Shown here: one piece after another, positions 59,292 through 64,000 of the stretch
Layout of the letters: the number at the start of each line of letters is the position of its first letter
Numbering within the stretch: the first letter of the stretch is position 1
DNA from: Christensenella sp. UBA4379
Lineage (GTDB): Bacteria; Bacillota; Clostridia; Christensenellales; Aristaeellaceae
Reading direction: 5' to 3'
Assembly: GCA_002391225.1 (NCBI GenBank)
Contig: DGRV01000051.1
Location: forward strand, 18,137 to 82,136
DNA length: 64,000 nucleotides
Notes under the pieces: model-generated
What the model saw: only the letters and a program-made list of their open reading frames with translations
Told to the model about the DNA's origin: nothing
Databases searched by the model: none
Program-made: the position numbers and the translations under genes

Positions 59292-60722
59292 TCAGACGCG
59301 CACATCCTCCCCGGGGTTGTGAACATCCGGCTTCCAGCCCTCCAGGGCCTGGAGGCCTTCGTGGGTGACGGGGCGGATCCACTTTCCTTTGAAGAGATGG
59401 CGCTGCATCAGGAAATAGCGGATCGGCTCGTCCATATAGCAGCACGCAAACACCCACAGGGTCGGCGCGTGCCAGACCATGCCGGTCAGCCACACCAGGG
59501 GCAGGACCATCAGCCACATGAAGAGGATTTCCAGCACTGTGCCGGTGGTCGCGTCCCCGGCGGCGCGGAAGGTATCGTTCTGCGTCCAGTTGCCCATGCG
59601 GATCAGGGCAAAGCAGGCATAGATCGTCACCATGCCGAAGGCCAGGCGGAAGCTCTCCCCGCTCATGCCCATCAGGGTGAGGATCGGCCGGTGGAGCAGG
59701 ATCAGCGCAAGGCCCAGCAAGCCGATGAACAGCTGGCACAGATAGACCAGCCGCCAGGCCCGGGCAAAGGCGGTATCCGGCTTTCCGGCCCCCACCTTGG
59801 TGCCCACCAGCACGGACGAGGCGTTGGAGAAGCCCGCGAAGAAGCCGATGACCAAGCCCTCCAGCGTGCGGAAAACCGCCAGAGCGGCGATCGCCTCCTC
59901 CGGCTGCCGGCCCAGAACGATGTTGATCACCATGTTCCCCACGCCGATCAGCACCTCGTTGCAGATGATGGGGAAGCACTTTTGCAGGTATTCCCGGACA
60001 AAAGCGCGGGTCCAGCGGAAATGGCGCCTCACCGCCAGCAGATACCGGTGCCCGCTTCGTTGGGCCAACGCCAGGACGACGCCGATGTTGACCAGTTGGG
60101 AAATCACCGTCGCCAAAGCGGCGCCCCGCACCCCCAGGGCGGGCAGACCGAGATGGCCGAAGATCAGCACCCAGTTTAAACAGATGTTCGTACAGACGGA
60201 GGCGATCGACCCGTACAGCGGGATTCTGACCCGGTCTGTACAGCGCAGCAGGGACGCCATCGCCATGGAGAGCACGGTCAGCGGGTAGGAAAAGCCGACG
60301 ATGCGCAGATACTCCACCCCGACCGCCTGAATCGACGTTTTGTCCGTATACAGGCGCATGACCGCCTCCGGGAACAGGACGCCCAGCAGGCCGAAGGTCA
60401 GGCCCACGGTCATCATGCACGTGAGCGTCAGGCCGTAGGAGCGGTTGATTCCGTCGTCGTCCCCCGCGCCCCAATACTGGGAAAAGAACAGCATGCCGCC
60501 GCCGACAAAGCCCCAGTAGCCGCTGAACATCAGGGAAGAAAACTGGGCGCAGAGGCCGACCGCGCCCACCTCCGTCTGGCCCAGGGTTGCGATCATCATC
60601 GTGTCGATCATGGACCCGGTGGTGGACAGCAGATTTTGAAGCGCCACGGGAATGGCGATCACCGCCACCCGGCGCAGAAAAGATATCCAATCAAAACGAC
60701 GCGGATTCATACCCTCTCTCAT
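59292..60722 (-). CDS. MATE-family efflux transporter (second)
   Basis: About 476 residues, 12 predicted helices. Signature stretches are AIPVALQNLLSTTGSMIDTM in the first half and RTLEGLVIGFFAGFSNASSV in the second. Closest in style to the MatE group of Clostridia with Na+ or H+ coupling. The promoter overlaps the ORF's first codons, so the start is the ATG at 60722 or the one at 60710 (ribosome site poor for both). Not linked to the MerR regulon, since no such operator precedes it. Confidence 0.87.
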   Translation of the reverse strand: MREGMNPRRFDWISFLRRVAVIAIPVALQNLLSTTGSMIDTMMIATLGQTEVGAVGLCAQFSSLMFSGYWGFVGGGMLFFSQYWGAGDDDGINRSYGLTLTCMMTVGLTFGLLGVLFPEAVMRLYTDKTSIQAVGVEYLRIVGFSYPLTVLSMAMASLLRCTDRVRIPLYGSIASVCTNICLNWVLIFGHLGLPALGVRGAALATVISQLVNIGVVLALAQRSGHRYLLAVRRHFRWTRAFVREYLQKCFPIICNEVLIGVGNMVINIVLGRQPEEAIAALAVFRTLEGLVIGFFAGFSNASSVLVGTKVGAGKPDTAFARAWRLVYLCQLFIGLLGLALILLHRPILTLMGMSGESFRLAFGMVTIYACFALIRMGNWTQNDTFRAAGDATTGTVLEILFMWLMVLPLVWLTGMVWHAPTLWVFACCYMDEPIRYFLMQRHLFKGKWIRPVTHEGLQALEGWKPDVHNPGEDVRV

Positions 60723-60753
60723 TTCCGTCCGGCATTGCCTGCCGCACCGGCTC

Positions 60754-60782
60754 ATTGTAGCGGATCAAAAGACTTAAGTCAA
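60754..60782 (-). promoter_or_regulatory. Promoter of the second MATE gene
   Basis: On the minus strand TTGACT, 17 bp, TACAAT. Standard spacer, unlike the 19-bp MerR-type promoters. Confidence 0.65.
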
Positions 60783-60789
60783 TAGGAAA

Positions 60790-60809
60790 GGGCCCTCGGC
60801 TGAGGGCCC
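60790..60809 (-). terminator. Terminator after the DUF6465 gene
   Basis: GGGCCCTC / GAGGGCCC with a 4-nt loop, followed on the minus strand by TTTCCTATT. It resembles the hairpin at 58853. Confidence 0.75.
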
Positions 60810-60832
60810 CTGTTATATGTGCGATTCAATGA

Positions 60833-61294
60833 TTACCACAGATCGACGCTGCCGGTTTCGTCCTTGCGGACCCAATAGGCCTTGTTCTCGTCCACCCGGA
60901 TATAGACGGTATCCGCGGCGCCGATTTTTTCGGCGATCTCTTCCGGGGTGATGCTGCCGCCCATCGGAGACTGGATGATGAACTGCATCTTGGCGGCCTT
61001 CGCCCGGGTCGCGGGCTTCTTGACGGCCTGCTTCACGCTGTCCGTCTTTTCCTTCCGCTCAGCGGCTTTCCGTTCGGACTTGGCTTTGGACTTGCCTTTT
61101 TCAATTTCATGGACGGTCTTGATTTCTTCCTTCTTGTCCTGCACGGCGGTGGCCAGGGCCTCTACCGGAGCGGAGACGGTTTCCTTGACCTTCCTGGCGG
61201 CCTTGCGGACGCCCTTCTTCACTTCGATTTCCGTCGCGGTGGCTTTGTCCGCTACGGCGGTCTTTACTTTTTCAGCATTCTTTTTCGCAGTCAT
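60833..61294 (-). CDS. DUF6465-family Lys/Ala-rich protein
   Basis: 153 residues. The first 100 are a low-complexity, Lys/Ala/Glu-rich, probably coiled segment (KKNAEKVKTAVADKATATE) that could bind nucleic acid. Residues 105-153 form a small domain (KMQFIIQSPMGGSITPEEIA, DTVYIRVDENKAYWVRKDET). No signal peptide. GGAGG is 8 nt before the chosen ATG; the upstream TTG/ATG extension is ignored. Members are widespread in Clostridia; the function is unknown. Confidence 0.8.
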   Translation of the reverse strand: MTAKKNAEKVKTAVADKATATEIEVKKGVRKAARKVKETVSAPVEALATAVQDKKEEIKTVHEIEKGKSKAKSERKAAERKEKTDSVKQAVKKPATRAKAAKMQFIIQSPMGGSITPEEIAEKIGAADTVYIRVDENKAYWVRKDETGSVDLW

Positions 61295-61375
61295 TTTTCT
61301 TCCCTCCAAAGTGTATTGGTTATGTTGTAATGATTATAGCACGTTCCATGATGTTTTGCAAATGATACTGTAACC

Positions 61376-62830
61376 TTACGTTTTTTCACTTTCAGGCTGC
61401 TCGATCCGCACGGCGCTTAAGGCCTTCCCCTCAGCGTCAGTGATGATCCTCTGCCCGCAGGGGTAGGTCCCCAGCGGCTTTCCGTTTAAGTTGATCTCCG
61501 CCTGCCGGCCATTGCTTTTGATGCTGTAGCGGCGGCCATAGAAGACGGCCTCGTACTCGTATTTCTCCCCGCTGCCCAGGCTGAACCACACCCGGCCCAG
61601 ATGAGGATGGATGCCGTAGCGGTGAGCGATATATTCGAGGGTTGCCAGCAGGGTCGGGCCGTAGGCGTCCTGGACGGGCTCCCCGCTCCCCTCCGCCACC
61701 GGCTGATGGGTTTGGGCGTGGACCAGGGAGGGCCTGCCGGTAAAGGGATCAAACTGCTGGCAGAAACGGTACCCGTTTTCGGATATGGAATGGATCAGCT
61801 TTTTTCCAAGCTCGGTCACCAGGGAATGATAGCCGTAGTTTTCCAGCGCCAGGATGGCCCGCTGGTAGGTCAGTCCCTCCGGCTGGCCGCTCCAGTTGTT
61901 TTCCGGGGCGTTGCGGAAGGCGGGGTCAGACACCGAAACGCTGGGCAGCGGGAGGGGCGTCCAGAACTCCTTGGGGTTCAGCAGGTGGTCCCGGACGAAT
62001 CGCCCGGCCATCTCGGGCGACAGAGACCCCCAGTACATGCACCTAAGGGTATTATGGCACAGGATGTCGATCACGTTTCCATTTTTGTCCCGGTCATAGC
62101 AGGCGCCCCGGGACTCGTCCCACAGCTTCTCCCGGATGGCCCGGGCGACGGCCCGGGCCTTTTTCTCCCATGCCTCCGCCTGCCCGTCCTGAAAGATCCG
62201 GCTGATCCGGGACAGGGTGTCCCGTGCGGCATAGCTCCAGCTCATTACGTCCATGCTGGCCATGGGCACCACCTGAAAGCCCTCCGGGGGCGTGTCCTCG
62301 GCCCACCAGCAGGGGGCGTCTCCGTAGCGCAGGGCCAGGTCCTCCCCGGTATCGTACACGCAGAAGGATTCCAGGAGCCCGTCCCCGTTGGAGTCCCGCG
62401 TGCGCCAGAGACATTCGTCAAAGCGGCGCAAACAGGCTTCCAGCTCCCGCAGGTAGTCCTTGTCCTCCCCCAGCAGGTAATACAGGTTCAGCGCCGGGAA
62501 GGGGAAGCAGAAGCCCTGGTATTTGTTGAACTGGGGCTCCGCAACCCCGCCCACGCACTGGATGGAGCCGGGCAGCCGCCCGTCCTCCCGCTGGTGGCGC
62601 ATAAAAAGCCGGATATTGTTTTCCGCCGCTTTCAGGTTTCGGAGGGCGTACATTTCCCCGCCCATGGGCTGGGTCTCCAGCCAGATTTTTTCATAGCCGC
62701 CGCCCTCTACCAGCACCAGGTCTCCGCCGAAGCGCTTGAGGTTCCCCCGGCACTTTTCTTCCGCCGTGTCATACACGCGCTGCAGCCTTTCGTTCCCGCA
62801 GGAAAAGGAAACGCAGGTTTCCGCTCTCAT
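61376..62830 (-). CDS. Alpha/alpha-barrel glycoside hydrolase (MGH1/GH63-like)
   Basis: 484 residues, no signal peptide. Motifs of the (alpha/alpha)6 clan are EKIWLETQPMGGEMYALRN, DSNGDGLLE, WAEDTPPEGFQ, SWSYAARDTL and NWSGQPEGLTYQRAILAL. Similar proteins act on mannosylglycerate, glucosidic or rhamnosidic oligosaccharides. The C-terminal 100 residues look like a beta domain. The longer frame (from 62914) overlaps the promoter; GGGAGG before the chosen ATG supports it. Divergent from a GH43-like gene. Confidence 0.78.
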   Translation of the reverse strand: MRAETCVSFSCGNERLQRVYDTAEEKCRGNLKRFGGDLVLVEGGGYEKIWLETQPMGGEMYALRNLKAAENNIRLFMRHQREDGRLPGSIQCVGGVAEPQFNKYQGFCFPFPALNLYYLLGEDKDYLRELEACLRRFDECLWRTRDSNGDGLLESFCVYDTGEDLALRYGDAPCWWAEDTPPEGFQVVPMASMDVMSWSYAARDTLSRISRIFQDGQAEAWEKKARAVARAIREKLWDESRGACYDRDKNGNVIDILCHNTLRCMYWGSLSPEMAGRFVRDHLLNPKEFWTPLPLPSVSVSDPAFRNAPENNWSGQPEGLTYQRAILALENYGYHSLVTELGKKLIHSISENGYRFCQQFDPFTGRPSLVHAQTHQPVAEGSGEPVQDAYGPTLLATLEYIAHRYGIHPHLGRVWFSLGSGEKYEYEAVFYGRRYSIKSNGRQAEINLNGKPLGTYPCGQRIITDAEGKALSAVRIEQPESEKT

Positions 62831-62879
62831 GCTCCCGCCTCCCGGACAGCTTTTCACGCCTGAAAGTATTCTCCCGTTC

Positions 62880-62907
62880 ATTGTAGCAAATCCTCGGCAA
62901 AATGCAA
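62880..62907 (-). promoter_or_regulatory. Promoter of the alpha/alpha-barrel glycosidase gene
   Basis: On the minus strand TTGCAT, 16 bp, TACAAT. The divergent GH43-like gene has an extended -10 (TGATAGAAT, 62950-62958) in the same spacer. Confidence 0.6.
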
Positions 62908-62985
62908 GGCGCAAGCTTGCCTGAAAAGCGTTTTTGAGGTATCATTTTTTGATAGAATGAATATCGCTTGGGAAGGAGATCTGCC

Positions 62986-63834
62986 ATGCTTTCTCTCTCT
63001 GAGATCCATCTGCGGGACCCCTTTGTTTTGCTGGTCCAGGACACCTATTATCTCTACGGCACCCGGGGCGCAACCTGCTGGGGGCCCGCCACCGGCTTTG
63101 ACGTATATGAGAGCCGGGACCTCGTTTCCTGGTCCGACCCGCAGCTCTGCTTTGAGAACGACGGCACCTTCTGGGCGGACCGGAATTACTGGGCCCCGGA
63201 GGTTCACGTCCGGGACGGGAAATATTATCTGTTCGCCAGCTTCAAGAGCGAGAGCCGCCGCCGCGGCACAGCGATTTTGAAGGCCGATTCCCCCCTGGGT
63301 CCCTTCCGTCCCTGGTCGGACGGCCCGGTCACCCCGGCCGAATGGGAATGTCTGGACGGCACCTACTTTGCGGACGACGAAGGCAGGCCCTATATGGTGT
63401 TCTGCCATGAATGGGTGCAGGCGGGCGACGGGGAGATCTGGGCCCTGCCCCTGACGGAGGATTTACGGGGCCCCGGCGGCCGCCCCACCCTCCTGTTCCG
63501 GGCGTCGGAAGCAGCGTGGGCAAAGGAGGTCCGCCATTCCTCCGGCATGTCCGGCTTTGTCACGGACGGCCCCTTCCTCTGGCGGGACCGGGCGGGGCGG
63601 CTGTTGTGCCTGTGGTCTTCGTTCTCCGAAAGCGGCTACACCCAGGGCCTGGCCGTCTCTGACACCGGGAAGATCAACAGTCATTTTTCCCAGCTGGACC
63701 CGCTTTTCCAGGGGGACGGCGGCCACGGCATGCTGTTTACCACCCGGGAAGGCAAAACCCTCCTGGCCCTCCATACCCCCAACCGCAGCCCGCTGGAACG
63801 GCCAGCGTTTTACCCCTGTTCAGTCTTCGACTGA
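62986..63834 (+). CDS. GH43-like five-bladed beta-propeller glycosidase
   Basis: 282 residues, no signal peptide. The catalytic-base Asp is in SEIHLRDPFVLL, a structural element NYWAPEVHVRDGKYYLF is typical of GH43, and ECLDGTYFADDEGRPYMV may supply the other acids. Relatives hydrolyse arabinosides, xylosides or galactosides. AAGGAG is 7 nt before the ATG; a TTG at 62968 is not preferred. With the divergent glycosidase it forms a cytoplasmic pair for small plant-derived oligosaccharides. Confidence 0.83.
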   Translation: MLSLSEIHLRDPFVLLVQDTYYLYGTRGATCWGPATGFDVYESRDLVSWSDPQLCFENDGTFWADRNYWAPEVHVRDGKYYLFASFKSESRRRGTAILKADSPLGPFRPWSDGPVTPAEWECLDGTYFADDEGRPYMVFCHEWVQAGDGEIWALPLTEDLRGPGGRPTLLFRASEAAWAKEVRHSSGMSGFVTDGPFLWRDRAGRLLCLWSSFSESGYTQGLAVSDTGKINSHFSQLDPLFQGDGGHGMLFTTREGKTLLALHTPNRSPLERPAFYPCSVFD

Positions 63835-64000
63835 ACAGAGAACGCAAGGGGGTCTTGCGACCCCCCTACGGAACCCCCCGACGGATTTGCCTCTCGCGTC
63901 TTCGACGCTCCCGGGCGGCAAATCCGCAAGGTATGCATTTTTGCTCTCGCAGAAGTGAAGGAGTTTTCACTTTCCAAGTATCATTCTGCTCCGCAAAAAT
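63835..64000. repeat. Palindrome-rich intergenic repeat at the right edge
   Basis: Three inverted repeats in a row: GGGGGTC / GACCCCC (63848-63865), CGGATTTGCC / GGCAAATCCG (63882-63926), and inside it GCGTC / GACGC (63896-63908). No coding frame of note. It may be a terminator followed by a mobile-type (REP/MITE-like) element that continues beyond the window. Confidence 0.6.

Noticed and set aside
59260..60690. 476-residue minus-strand frame overlapping the second MATE gene
   Set aside because: Gly/Arg/Pro-rich out-of-frame translation; the other frame holds a recognisable MATE transporter.

Overview
The window looks like a chromosomal segment of a GC-rich, strictly anaerobic, Gram-positive-type Clostridia (gut or rumen Bacillota). 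The hints are a rubredoxin, an Etf-linked lactate dehydrogenase with a ferredoxin domain, an Fe-S aldo/keto reductase, a carbohydrate ABC importer of the LplB/YtcP type without its own ATPase, strong Shine-Dalgarno sites and frequent TTG/GTG starts. The genus cannot be fixed from sequence reading alone. There is no phage, CRISPR array or insertion sequence. The only RNA gene seen is a tRNA-Arg(ACG).

Layout. 1-5836 (minus): three cell-envelope genes, a VanY-type carboxypeptidase, an SH3-repeat exoprotein and a large MucBP/SH3 surface protein that runs off the left edge. 6037-10245 (minus): arginine operon argC-argJ-argB-argD with a consensus promoter and two ARG-box-like palindromes. 10464-17015: a MATE exporter and a four-gene redox operon, each with the same MerR-type operator, plus the merR gene itself and an MBL-fold hydrolase. 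17029-20406 (minus): etfB-etfA-lctD, the layout of the electron-confurcating lactate dehydrogenase. 20520-32621: a peptidoglycan-sugar salvage island holding a MurNAc/GlcNAc-type kinase, MurQ, an AmiE-like serine hydrolase, a CUT1 importer, NamZ (DUF1343), a double-GNAT protein, a PIG-L-like protein and NagZ. None of its enzymes has a signal peptide.

32672-42399 (minus): an iron-uptake operon FTR1-P19-DUF2318-FtsX/ABC with a DUF4418 protein and a second ABC unit, behind an operator-like palindrome and next to a divergent single-domain AraC regulator. 43342-43418: tRNA-Arg. 43584-48425 (minus): three tandem secreted phosphodiester-glycosidase (NAGPA) paralogues. 48641-52028: an operon with a cysteine-free thioredoxin-fold exoprotein, an esterase and an orphan ZnuA-like protein. 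52119-53883 (minus): a MYG1-family protein and an XRE/LexA-like S24 regulator. 54062-63834: housekeeping and accessory genes (serine hydrolase, AspA, rubredoxin, cyclophilin, inositol-phosphatase family, NUDIX, second MATE, DUF6465 and a divergent pair of glycosidases). The right end is a palindrome-rich intergenic repeat.

The two most interesting systems are the apparently all-cytoplasmic muropeptide salvage island, with an atypical GNAT/PIG-L pair built into it, and the MerR regulon, whose two promoters share an identical 18-bp operator and whose regulator keeps an AdhR/NmlR-like cysteine. Many start codons were re-chosen from Shine-Dalgarno spacing and from promoters that lie inside the longest open frames.
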